From Sipunculus nudus (taxonomy: Eukaryota; Annelida; Sipuncula; Golfingiida; Sipunculidae): a stretch of DNA of 64,000 bases. The notes beneath the pieces were generated by a model, which saw only the letters and a program-made list of their open reading frames with translations, was not told the DNA's origin and did no database searches. The stretch lies in NCBI GenBank assembly GCA_026874595.1, contig CM049316.1:69032676-69096675 (forward strand), written 5' to 3'. Shown here piece by piece: positions 9,009 to 20,500 of the stretch (positions are counted from its first letter, which is position 1; each line of letters opens with the position of its first letter). The position numbers and the translations under genes are program-made.

Positions 9009-10264
9009 CCACAGTTGGCATTGACTTCAAATGTATTAAAATATACACCACCGTACTGGACTACGGAATCCATGAACACTTATGAATATATATTTGCTAT
9101 AATTTGGAAGAGATAAAGTTACAGGGCAAATCATATGTACTCTTTAGAATTAACTAGAGTATACCCATATCTGTACCTGCACGCACACATTTCTTAAATT
9201 ATGAGGAAGCACTATGTGAGAATGGCCATGGCACACCGCAGGTATTAAACCCAGAATAATTTTATCGATTTTGAGGCCATTTCTTTACCGAACGCCTAAA
9301 AAATATAAACTCGTTCTTCCCCGGACCAAGATGCACCCTCCCACGAAGTTTGACGACCGTGCAATCCCTAGCGTGCGAAAGAATCCGGACAGACAGACAG
9401 ACAAACAGATTCCCGTGAATTATAGTATGATACACAAGAGATTTATACATGAACGTTAGTAGCTTGGGAACATGTTTGTTACATTTGTGTTCCTTCAACT
9501 TGATAAATCTGTTGTCTATCTGATATAGTTCCACTGGTCGTCGGTAGGTGGCGATACTGACGCCAACATATTGGTCAGCAACACAAAATGGCCACTTGCC
9601 GGACAACGGTCTACACAACATTTACGAAATATGTGCTAAAATCTTCGGAAAAATATGCTTAAAGCGTTCAACAAGTGACATTTGCGATATCTTTTCCAGT
9701 TTGCGCGTACATCTTGCACAAACGTAAAATCTGCCGCACACCAAAGTTTTCAATGTGTCCACAACCCTACTATATAAGCAGGCCGAGTCTATTATACTAT
9801 CAGTTGAGAGCGCTCTATGGGCGCTTTTGGGTCCCAGACGGCTCCCCTGTGGGGGAGGGGGGGAGGGGGCCCCTCCCTCTGCCTTATGCCAAGAAGTAAT
9901 AGAGTTGTGGGCCTGGGGTCGGTTGTGTGGTTCAAGTCAGAAGTGGACCGGTTGTAGGTCGGTTGGATGTGAAAGGTCGGTTGGGGTCGACGAGGTCGGA
10001 TGTGAAAGGTGAACAGGGGTCGCCGGGGGGGGGGGAGAACAGGGGAGTTCTGGATGGGATCGGGTCGAAGGTGAAAGGTCAGCAGGGGTCGCCGGGGGGG
10101 GGGGGAGAACAGGGGAGTTGTGAGTGGGATCGGGTTCGTATACGGATGTGAATGGTTAAAGAGTGATCGTCGGGTATCATCGGTACTGGGAAAGCCAACG
10201 GTGTGCAACGCATGTCAAAGCACAATGGGATCGTTCCGATCACCACAGAGTCTCCCCTGGGGCC

Positions 10265-11450
10265 GAGGCCCCTATAGAGGCTTCTCCACAGGGGTCGTGG
10301 TGGGGGCCTCGCCCCCAGGGGATAATACTTTATGGGGGATCGATCCCTAAAAAGAATACATACAGGGGGCGAGGCCCCCATAAGGAATTACATGGAGGGC
10401 CCGTGGTGGGGGCCTCGCCCCCAGGGGATAATATTTTATGTGGGATCGATCCCTACAAAGAATATACACTGGGGGCGAGGCCCCCATAAGGAATTACATG
10501 GAAGGCCCGTGGTGGGGGCCTCGCCCCCAGGGGATAATACTTTATGTGGGATCGATCCCTACAAAGAATATACACAGGGGGCGAGGCCCCCATAAGGAAT
10601 TACATGGAAGGCCCGTGGTGGGGGCCTCGCCCCCGGGAATAATATTTTATGGGGGATCGATCCCACATAAAGTATTATCCCCTGGGGGCGAGGCCCCCAC
10701 CACGGGTCTTCCATATAGTTCCTTATGGGGGCCTCGCCCCCAGTGTATATTCTTTTTAGGGATCGATCCCCCATAAAATATTATTCCCGGGGGCGAGGCC
10801 CCCACCACGGGCCTTCCATGTAATTCCTTATGGGGGCCTCGCCCCCTGTGTATATTCTTTGTAGGGATCGATCCCACATAAAGTATTATCCCCTGGGGGC
10901 GAGGCCCCCACCACGGGCCTTCCATGTAATTCCTTATGGGGGCCTCGCCCCCAGTGTATATTCTTTGTAGGGATCGATCCCACATAAAATATTATTCCCG
11001 GGGGCGAGGCCCCCACCACGGGCCTTCCATGTAATTCCTTATGGGGGCCTCGCCCCCTGTGTATATTCTTTGTAGGGATCGATCCCACATAAAGTATTAT
11101 CCCCTGGGGGCGAGGCCCCCACCACGGGTCTTCCATGTAGTTTCTTATGGGGGCCTCGCCCCCAGTGTATATTCTTTTTAGGGATCGATCCCCCATAAAA
11201 TATTTTTCCCGGGGGCGAGGCCCCCACCACGGGCCTTCCATGTAATTCCTTATGGGGGCTTCGCCCCGGGGTATATTCTTTGTAGGGATCGATCCCCCAT
11301 AAAGTATTATCCCATGGGGGCGAGGCCCCCATCACGGGCCTTCCATGTAATTCCTGATGGGGGCTTCGCCCCCGGGGTATATTCTTTGTAGGGATCGATC
11401 CCCCATAAAGTATTATCCCCGGGGGCGAAGCCCCCACCACGACCCTTGTG
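10265..11450. repeat. Tandem array of about 105-bp GC-rich units, inverted at the centre
   Basis: Eleven copies of GGATCGATCC spaced roughly 101-110 bases apart run from about 10337 to 11400. Each unit also has the inverted pair GGGGGCGAGGCCCC and its complement and an AT-rich spacer. Units left of 10658 are reverse complements of those to the right; about three lie on the left and seven on the right. Open frames through the array encode only the repeat and are not genes. Such arrays occur in viral terminal or origin repeats and in foldback transposons. Confidence 0.85.
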
Positions 11451-12057
11451 GAGAAATTTCTATAGGGGCCTCGGTCCAAGCAGAGACCCTCTGTGGGGAT
11501 CTGAACGATCCCATAGTGCTTTGACATGCGTTGCACACCTGTGGCTTTTCCAGTACCGATGATATCCGATGAACACTCTTTAACCATTCTCATGCATCTC
11601 CGATCCCAACCAGGACTCCCCTGTCCCCCCCCCCTGGGCGATCCCACCCTCGACTCCCCTGTACCCCCCCTGAGCGATCCCACCCAGGACTACCCTGTAC
11701 CACCCCCCCCTGGGCGATCCCACCCATGACTACCCTGTACCCCCCCCCCGGCCGATCCCACACAGAACTCCCCTGTTCCCCCCATCCTTAAGCATACTGA
11801 CCTTTCACATCCGACCTCGGCGACCCCAATCGACCTTTCACATCCTACCGACTCTTCTTCCCCCCCCCCGCCGGCGATCCCTAAACCTACAACTGGTCTA
11901 CTTCTGACTTGAACCACACAACCGACCCCTGGTGGCCACAGGCCACAACTCTACTACTTCTTGACATAAGGCAGAGGGAGGGGCCGCCCCCTCCCCCCCT
12001 CAAGTCCCCCCCTCCCCCACAGGGGGGCCGTCTGGGAGCCAAAAGCGCCCATAGAGG

Positions 12058-12227
12058 TATAACGTCCCTGGGTGGGCTCGAACCACCAACCTTCCGATTA
12101 ACAGCCGGACGCGCTAACCGTTGCGCCACAGGGACTACATGCTTTGTGTACGTGAGTTTCTTATGTTATCATGAACAGGTACTGTTCCTTGATTTGATTG
12201 GCTGATGGAAAGTGTGACGTCACAGAC
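12058..12227. repeat. 170-bp direct repeat, copy 2 (tRNA plus 5' flank)
   Basis: Same length and orientation as 8211-8380. It interrupts the right arm of the palindrome: the left arm has unrelated sequence at the matching point (about 9770-9815). This suggests the copy was gained after the arms formed, or was lost from the left arm. Confidence 0.85.
12063..12135 (-). tRNA. tRNA-Asn (GUU anticodon)
   Basis: A 73-nt cloverleaf with the same acceptor, D and T arms as the 8216-8288 gene, anticodon stem TCCGG/TCGGA and loop CTGTTAA giving anticodon GTT. This is a normal animal-type tRNA-Asn apart from small changes. A TTTT run follows about 17 bases after the 3' end. It probably represents the ancestral state of the repeat pair. 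Confidence 0.82.
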
Positions 12228-12867
12228 ACAAACGGGAGCCGTCTGGGACACATTTAAATCTTTGGTGTGTGGCAGAATTATCGTTTGTGCAAGATGCATG
12301 CGACATCTGGCGAAGATATCGTAAATGTTACTCGTGGAACGTTGGAGGCATATTTTTCCTAAAATTTTAGCAGGTATTTCGTAAATGTCATGTAGACCGT
12401 TGTCCGGCAAAGGGCTATTTTGTTGTGTTGACCAGTGCTGTATGAGGCAGCGCCCCCTATCGTATATTACCAACACTAATATAACAGTCACTACACATGA
12501 CGTATTTAATGAACCAGTTTACCTGATAACGGATCGTATGAAGCATAATTGTTTGCGTTGTGTAAATTGTGGTTAGGTTTTACCCCCTTTATGTGACACA
12601 ATAGTACGTTTATGTCGTTACTTTTTGGTCTGTTTGTGATAGATATTAAGTTTAACCTGCAATGTGCGGGGTTTATATTCCACATAACCTGAATGCGCGC
12701 ACACACACACACCATGTACACAAAACAATAAATGGGGCATTTGGACGTTGGTGAGAGATGGTAGTGAAACAAATTGTATTTAAAAACATACAGCGTACAA
12801 CAACACATATAACAGATATATGAAGAAAAACATAGATGATTCATTTGTCAAAGCACAATATGTGGTT

Positions 12868-12873
12868 TTTATT
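12868..12873 (-). terminator. Polyadenylation signal of the 12930-14471 gene
   Basis: AATAAA on the minus strand lies about 57 bases beyond the stop of the leftward gene and marks where recognisable viral sequence resumes. Confidence 0.65.
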
Positions 12874-12929
12874 GGGAACAACAATTTCCTATACAATGCC
12901 TTGTTGTTTATCACACACGTTCCATATCA

Positions 12930-14471
12930 TCAAAAAGCATACGTGTATTTTGTATCAAGATCAAGCAAGAAATAGGGAAAATACACGCGGCCGTCTCTCA
13001 CTTCCACACACGGTACATTAGAAGCAAACTGTCGCACGCGCCCCAAACGGAAAGACGCTGCCCACGCCGCTGTTCTTGTTAGAACAGAAAACAGGTTTTT
13101 CTTCGCGTCCTGTACTGAAACCGATCGACACTTGGCCATTTCCAAAGTGGCACAGAATGTGCGCCTCACACGACCCACACCTGTCCCGACGTAGCGGTGG
13201 ACGTGCCGTGACACGTGTCTGGCTGTTTTGGTTGACTTAACGATATACAGCCCAATCTTATCTTGTTCCAACATGGCCACGACAAAAAACAGTTGAAAAT
13301 CATTTATCCGCGTTGGCGTTCCATCGAATGCACCAGAGCGGTCGTACATGACTTTATATTCGTCGTAATATTCGTCGTCCTCAGTGTGGTAACATAGGTC
13401 CATATCGATGTAATTTTCGACGGGACACCACAACTGTAGCTTTTCATCGGAAGGAGGGATGAACGTGTTACAATGCGCATGCACCTTATCGGCGGCGTCC
13501 CGAGGCCGCCCTGACACGCACAGACGGACAGCGTGTGGCAAATTGCACTGGTTGACAGGTGCGTCCAGCAGTGAACCACCGCTCGTGTTGTGACAGCCTA
13601 TGTACACTCCTGACGGAATGAAGTTTTCTGTGAAGAGTCCCACTGGGTCCCACTGCTTGCCGAGTTTTTTGGCGTCCTGCATAGCGTCCACGGTGACATC
13701 AGCCATGCAATCAGTGATGGTGTTGACAAAGACAGATGTTTCGTCTTTGAGTCTCCGACTGTGAAGTGCTGCCAGCAGAGACTTCATTGGAACCTGTCGG
13801 CCGTAGGACGATTTCCCCTGCACCTGATGTAAATAGCCGTCCGTGTCCGGTCCTTCCACGCGTGAAATGAGGGCGTCGCTAGCATCCTGTATCACTTCGC
13901 ATAATCTCTCGGCGTACGTGAGACCCGATTGCTGCACACGTAGTCTGTCCTTCATCTTTGCGTCCGCGTCCAGCAGGTGCAGACGCCGCCGTGTGAACAT
14001 TAACAGCCCAGGGACGAAATGTTTCGGGTGGGCCACAGTCGGTGCTGAAGAATCGGAAACGTCGACGGGGCCAGGCCCTGTGGTCGCCAGGTGGCTGAGG
14101 TCGACATTTATGGGCAATTCTGCCCCCGCCCTGCCCAAACTATCCCGGACGGGTTGCGTCTTTAATCTCACTATGTCCGTGTACTCCCCTTTGTACTTTC
14201 TGACGTCATGGTCGCCTACGAACACCCCATGGAGGTAAGTCTCTGGAACCCTCGGCAACACGGCTATGGCTTTGCGGCGGATGTGTTCCGGCAGGCTTGT
14301 CTCCAGCCGGCGATTCTGTGTCCGCATGAAGCGGTCCCTGCTCATTTGATCGAACTTGAAAGCCTGTTCCATCACGTGTTGATGGGTCACGGAGGGCAAC
14401 TTATTTGGGATCCGCAATGGTGAACTTTGTCCCTCACGTCGTCCCTTGCTGTGACGGGAAAAGGGCGTCAT
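12930..14471 (-). CDS. Unknown protein, 513 residues
   Basis: A long intact frame on the minus strand. The codon before the ATG at 14471 is TTG, so 14471 was taken as start. The N-terminus is basic (RHSKGRR near residue 8). The rest looks like a mixed alpha/beta soluble protein with an acidic tyrosine-rich stretch (about residues 380-390) and a basic histidine-rich stretch (about 425-445). No signal peptide, membrane segment or known motif was found. It starts 54 bases from the giant tegument gene in divergent orientation, so the two share one short control region. A structural (capsid or tegument) role is plausible from context only. Confidence 0.6.
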   Translation of the reverse strand: MTPFSRHSKGRREGQSSPLRIPNKLPSVTHQHVMEQAFKFDQMSRDRFMRTQNRRLETSLPEHIRRKAIAVLPRVPETYLHGVFVGDHDVRKYKGEYTDIVRLKTQPVRDSLGRAGAELPINVDLSHLATTGPGPVDVSDSSAPTVAHPKHFVPGLLMFTRRRLHLLDADAKMKDRLRVQQSGLTYAERLCEVIQDASDALISRVEGPDTDGYLHQVQGKSSYGRQVPMKSLLAALHSRRLKDETSVFVNTITDCMADVTVDAMQDAKKLGKQWDPVGLFTENFIPSGVYIGCHNTSGGSLLDAPVNQCNLPHAVRLCVSGRPRDAADKVHAHCNTFIPPSDEKLQLWCPVENYIDMDLCYHTEDDEYYDEYKVMYDRSGAFDGTPTRINDFQLFFVVAMLEQDKIGLYIVKSTKTARHVSRHVHRYVGTGVGRVRRTFCATLEMAKCRSVSVQDAKKNLFSVLTRTAAWAASFRLGRVRQFASNVPCVEVRDGRVYFPYFLLDLDTKYTYAF

Positions 14472-14525
14472 CAAACGTCAGTGCAAAACGGACATTGTAG
14501 AGGTCAGACAGTTCCAATAATAAAA

Positions 14526-17500
14526 ATGGCACGGCAAACAGGCGACCCGACACCGATGAGCAGGACGGAATGGGACGAGCAGTTGCAAAAAACGGGATGG
14601 ACGCGCAAGAACGTCATCAGAGACGGAAACAGTTTTTTCCGGGCTGTGGCCATACTAATGAACGGGATGCACGAAGGCCAGCATGGGAGGTTGCGTCAGG
14701 TAGTAAGGGATCACACAGGTAACAACGAGCTGCAGGAAGGGGTTGAACCCGGAAACGACGCGGTGCGGGCGATGTCACATAAGTACGATTGCCATGTAAA
14801 TGTCCTGCGGACGACAGGTGACATCCGCCTTCTGACATCATTAGCACGTAGCAGGAAACCTTCAATAACTCTCGTACACACCGAAGGAGGGTACGACGTT
14901 TTAATACCGACATCTGAACAAGCAAAAGTACAACCACAGTCCTGTTCTCCTCCTCGTGCCATAGATATGTACGCGGATGAGGCATCCTCTTTACTCGAGG
15001 ATCTTGACAAAGAATGGGCGAGGATCATGCACCGCATGCAGACAAGTGCCAGCACCAGACAAGAGCGTAGCGGCGGATTGGACGAAAGACCGATAACAGG
15101 GCCGTTGCGGGAAGAACAGCACCGGCGGCACCTGCCTTCAATCAGTGCAAATGCCGCTGGTGGGAGCGCAGATCAAATGTGTACGGATGAACATGTGACG
15201 GCGGGTGGTGAAAGCGGAGAGGCGATGAGTACGGAGGAAACAGCGGATAAAACAGAAATACGAAAACGGCGGATGACATCAACAGCAAGTAGAACAAACG
15301 CTCCAAGCCGTCCACAGTCGGGCAGTGTGACAGACGACCAACCGGTCTCAGGCAGTAAATCGAAAAGAAAGAAGTGTACTAAGCCCAAAACACCCGCACA
15401 GGCACCCCAAATGGACACCACGACTACGTCAGAAACGCAAACCCATAGTGATCCCGCACCTGAGACACGAGACGCAACGACCCAGGAGGCTGTCCAAAAA
15501 GGCCCCGAACCCGACCCCCAGGTATTATTCAATGAAGTTAAAAATATGCATGCTGAACTACAACCAGCCTGGTCACCGATTAAAAGTATCCGTGCTGTAT
15601 CGCCACCAGCCATGTCACAGATTAATGACGAAACCGATAGGAACGTAGACGACGATAATGCCGCCCAACAATTGCTGGGTCAGCTTACAATGCTGGGTGC
15701 TCAGATTCCATTCTCGTCATCAAACCAAGACGAAACCGATTTCGATATGATGACAGGTGAAATGTCACTGGCCGCAACAGAACTCGCCAGACTACAAGCC
15801 GCAGAAGCTGAAACAGAACGCGCCATTCGAGAAGCCGCACAAGCTACAGCAGAACGGGCCAAACTAGAAGCCGCAATTGCTGCTGCAGAAATCGAACTGC
15901 GGCAGTCGGAAGCGGGGGTACAACAGGTAGCGGATGGTGTCTACCAACAGGGCGGAACGGGGCAGCCCAATCGTGTGCCAGGTGACACAGCCGATGACAC
16001 ACGGGAATTGACACTGCCCACAGAAACGGCTGATCACATAGGACATCAAAACGTGTACTGTGCGGAAGGTGGTATCGATCTGAATGATTTTTTATCTGAA
16101 CTGTTTGGCGACGGACAATCAAATGACCAAGGCGTTCAGACACAACCTGCTGACCAGGGCGCGTCCGGGTCTGTACACTATCAACATCCTTTCACAGAGG
16201 ATACCACGTTCAGTCTTCCTTCATTTGACGGGGAGGACGACCGCAAACAGCAGGATGACCCTGTGAGAAAGACCCCCTCAGACACGTCCAACGTGTCTTC
16301 ATCAACCGGGGTCAACACACAGCAACGGCTTGTAACAGGTTCGAGCATCGGCCAAGAAGCCAGAGGTGAAGAGGGACAACTGAGTAAATCTGATACGGAC
16401 GAAACCGAAAGTGCCGTCGCCACCATCATCGCCGCCCTAGAGCATGACGAGCGGCATGAAGAGAAAAAGGTTACAGGTGACACAGTAAATGGGTTTGTTC
16501 CCTGCCCCGCAACTGCCGATGGCGGGGGCACATCACATCACATTGAACAACATGAAACCGACGGACAAGAAAGTATACAAGAAAGGAAGGCACACAGCAC
16601 GGATACAACTGTTACCCAAGACCCTCCATTTCACAGCGATACAGCACAGGGAACGCCCATGCGGCAGGGCCAAGAGGACATCCTGCAGATGGCAATGAAC
16701 CAATGTGACATATTTAGCGCTTCAGACATCTGTCCCGATAAGGTACCCACTGCGCCCTCTGTCACTGATCTGGGGGAAAACGCAGGGGCTGAACACGTCG
16801 CGCCTTCTGTCTCTGCCGTCCCAGGGGATACTGCTGACAAAGATATTCCTTTTGAACATCCGCAACATGTGGGGGAGAATGAGGCACCGGAACAAGATGC
16901 AAATCAACATTTAAGGACGGTAGGAGAAACAGCCACGCCTGTTGCGCATACAGGTGGTGCGGAGGCGGCTCGCCGTATCGCAGACGGCTCTCCAGACACG
17001 GGTGCGTGCAAAAAAGAAACGCGTGGGCGAAAGGGCCACAAGAGTGTTTTGAAACCATCAAACCAGCATTCTACCGCCGACAAGCAAAAGGAAGCTCTGA
17101 GGAAGACAGCGCGACGTCTTAAACGCAACTCGGTACGGCTCAGTACCAAAATACTACAACCTCGTGTCATACACCCCACACCAGTTCCTGACTTTCCCAA
17201 GCGGAGACCAAGGCGCCAGCTACGCGTTGCGCACGTTGACCACCCGTACTCGAAACCTCCTGGGTCGGAAGACGAGCCAAAGTGCATACGCAAAAAGCGG
17301 CTAGGACAACGGCGCAGAGCATCTAGTGCGCAGAACGATCGGCCATGTCAGTTATCATCCCGGCCCGCTGATGACACAGTTACGACGCCCTCGGGCTCGG
17401 AAAAGGCAGGCGAACGACCGACCGCGGAAGACACCGCCGGACATGCAAAAAACGCAGAACAAACAACACATGAAGAAAATACGAGCGGCGCGAGGGGCGA

Positions 17501-20500
17501 GTCGGACCAGATGGACACAACAGCCTGTGAGCAGAGGGAAACCAGCGCGGAAGAGTGTGGAGAAATGGAAGGTGACGATAGCGCCCCTTCCATGTCTGGA
17601 GACTATCCGACACGTGTTATGTTGTGTGATACGTTCGAAGACATAAAAACTCGGGAGTACTTCCAACTGGACAAAGGCGGTATGTATAGTGTAGATATGA
17701 CTCTTTGTCGTCCGCAGACCCCAAACCCCAGCGCGGACCACGCTTCCCTCCTAGCACCGCGGGTGAGAGATTCACACACGGTCACAGGTGCACCGTTTAT
17801 GCAAACAGAAGAAACACAGGACGGACAGGAACAAGATGACGCGAGTTCTGTTTCACTTACAGAAAGAATACAGAATATGCCTGCCACGTTCGAGCAGAGC
17901 ATGGACGACAGCGATGCGTCTGATGACACGTTGGAACAGCATATGGACGAGAGTAGCGAATGTGAGGGAAACGTGCCTATTAGTGTAACTACCATGGATG
18001 AGTCGGACGGCACGGTGGAAGACGAGGGAGGCGTGAACGACGCACGGCGTGTCCCTGTCAATACACAAGGAAAGACTGTCGCGTCACGCGGTGACCGCCC
18101 ATGTGATACGGAGACCGCCAACGAAGGCAGAGGATCTGACAAACAGAGAGATATGCCTCGCAGCGACCGCCCGGACGAAACACGATCGAGTTCAGGCGGA
18201 CCTCCCCGGCACGCGTCACAGAAAGATACAACGGGAAAAGATGCATCAAACACAGACGCGTGTGATATACCACCTGGACACCCGGTGATCACGAAGTGCG
18301 TGACGGGGTCATTTCACCAGGGGGACCACCAACATTTTCTTTCGTTCTCAGTCGGAAAACAGTGTGTTCCCAACTGCGCAGTGGCTTTGATCCGGTGCAG
18401 CATTGAGGACCCGGAGACTTGGACAACCTCCACATTAGACGACATTTTAGACGCCGGCGACCAGCTTTACTACAGCATTAAAGGGTACCCTGTGGAAGAC
18501 GCGGGATACGTTTGTTTGGACGAGTTGCCGGAAACGATTGACTGCTTCTCGCGTTCTTTCTCTGTGGTATCGTACATGTACCGGAGCGACCTGATTAACA
18601 GAAATGATTTCCGTAACACTTACAGAACGTTACGGATGGCTCTGTGTGACGACAAGGGGTACTTATCGTCGATCCTGATACTCCAAGACTGCGCAATCGC
18701 TGTCATGCAAAAAGGTAGCAAATATTACGTCTTCGATTCGCACAGTCGGGACATGCGCGGGAAGGTCACACCAACGGGCACATCTGTGCTTTTGGGATTT
18801 GACATTCTTGCAGAGGCTATTAAGCATATAACAAATCTCGCGTACACGCTGAAAGTAAACGGATACGAAAGCAGATTGTACAGTATAACTGAGAACCGAG
18901 TGGACGCACCTGTCCGAGAGCAAACGGACCCTGTTGCCCCCGTCCACAGCACGCCGCGGGCGGACACGCCAGTTGATACGCAGCAGTCGGACCGGGTGGA
19001 CGAAACGAGAGAAGAGGACGTCGCCTCAGCCTGTAACACAGGAGCTGACGAGAAAATGGAAGAGCAGGATGTGGCGGCATCCGAGCAACATTCGGGTCAG
19101 TCCGGTGCGGAAGAAATGGAAGATGTGCAAGGTGACATCACCCGTGAGGAAACGACAGAAGAGGACGTCGCCACAAGACCTGCTCAGGAGCAGCCCGATG
19201 ACGGGGCAGGCCAACCAAACCCCGCCTCCGCCAGTAACACAGGGGCTGAAGCGGATATGGAAGAGCAGGATGTGGCGGCATACGAGCAACATTCGGGTCC
19301 ATCCGAGACGGAAGAAATGGAAGATGTGCAGGGTGACATCACCCGTGATGAACAGACCCCTCCGCGATCAGGCGAAGGCGACCCAGGAGTCGACGATCTG
19401 AACACATCGACCCGCAAGAAGCTCCATATCAAAAGTCAACCCGGAAAAGCTTCAAACAACAGAGGTCGCCCCTCAAAAGGCGTGACGCACGGAAAGATGG
19501 ACGAACATGCTGCGTCGTTGGTCAAACGGTATGAAGAGGCAGTCAAAGTATACAACGAACGTAGAGACACACTTGCACATTTCTGTGCAATTTGCACGTC
19601 CAAAGTGGTTGGAAATATCGAGGAGGTAGAGGAAATGAAGCAGAAACTGACAATGTTGAAGACGAAAGCACTGCGAGCGCGTACGAATATCCCATCATTA
19701 CAGGGCGTCGATATACCCCTGATTGTGAAAAAGAAAGTAGAGCGTAAGCACAAGATAAACATAATGCCTAACACAGCGAAGGCTACAAAGGCTTTAGACA
19801 AGGCAGAAACAGAAGCAGCCAAAAGGGAAAAGAAAGAAAATGATCAAACAATCGCAGACATGCGGGCAGGCCTTTTGAACGAATTGCGAGACCCCAGTGT
19901 CACGTACGATGACGTGAAACGAAACGAGTCGAAATACCAGCACGTCCTGCCAATAACGCCCGCAGAAGAAAAAGACGCTAAGAGTACCGTCGAAGCATGG
20001 ATGACGAACATGGCCGATTACATCGAATATGCCCTGATCCACATCGAAAAAAAAGCAGAAGAGTCACCGTCCATGTTGGCCGAGCCACCCCGTGGAGTGC
20101 CCGGGATTTTCTGGTTACACAAAGAAACGGATACACAAGTTGCGACGGGCAGAGCGCTGTTGGAAATGTACAGGGTGCTGCGCGCCAGCGCCGTCGACCA
20201 TAACAAAACGCTGATAGACATGGTGGATCAACTGAAAGCATGGCTCGAGAATGCTTCTTTGCAATGTGTACATGATAAGATCCGCGCGTGCCTCGAGACA
20301 TGGTACGAACTGGACGCTTCTGTTCTCGACGAACGAGTCGATGCAATGCTCGGTCAGATTATGCCCCAATTACGTCTGATGAGGCTCCGTATCAGAAGCG
20401 GGACCAGTGGTGACGATGAAAAAAGTTTAAGACGCATGAAGATAAAGATCACATGTATGCAGGAAGACTTGCGGGAACTGCTCAGAAGCGTTTATGAATC

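Larger units (their letters stand above)
9540..12470. repeat. Imperfect palindrome of about 2.9 kb
   Basis: Left arm about 9540-10658, right arm about 10659-12470, with no spacer: the centre is the palindrome GGGATCGATCCC at 10653-10664. Matching landmarks read inward on both sides: the ACAAAAT...GCCGGACAACGG block (near 9590 and, reversed, near 12410), the ATGTGTCC block (9750 and 12245), the CTATGGGCGCTTTTGG block with G-rich tract (9817-9875 and 11985-12055), a GACTTGAACCACAC block (9930 and 11910), then GC-rich tandem units. Arms differ by substitutions, by repeat number, and by the 170-bp tRNA segment present only in the right arm. The extent is by eye. Confidence 0.8.
7748..12867. other. 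Gene-free island with tRNA genes and a large palindrome
   Basis: About 5.1 kb without a credible protein gene, in a window where genes otherwise lie a few hundred bases apart at most. Its outer parts (about 7.75-9.8 kb and 12.2-12.87 kb) are visibly richer in A and T than the flanking genes, while the centre (9.8-12.05 kb) is very GC-rich with long G or C runs. It holds three tRNA genes, a 170-bp direct repeat and an imperfect palindrome of about 2.9 kb. Open frames in the centre translate only the repeat unit. Two readings are possible: an insertion of host DNA or of a foldback-type mobile element, or a structural repeat region of the viral genome. The stretch 9009-9540 shows no feature I can name. 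Confidence 0.65.

Noticed and set aside
9271-9899. Short frames in the AT-rich island
   Set aside because: Small, unrelated to any family, and disrupted between the two palindrome arms.
10265-11450. CRISPR-like array
   Set aside because: The whole unit is repeated with no unique spacers, the array is inverted at its centre, and the context is eukaryotic viral.
10163-11683. Long open frames on both strands in the GC-rich repeat array
   Set aside because: They translate the same 105-bp unit repeatedly in both orientations, so openness follows from the repeat; no promoter or non-repeat coding part.
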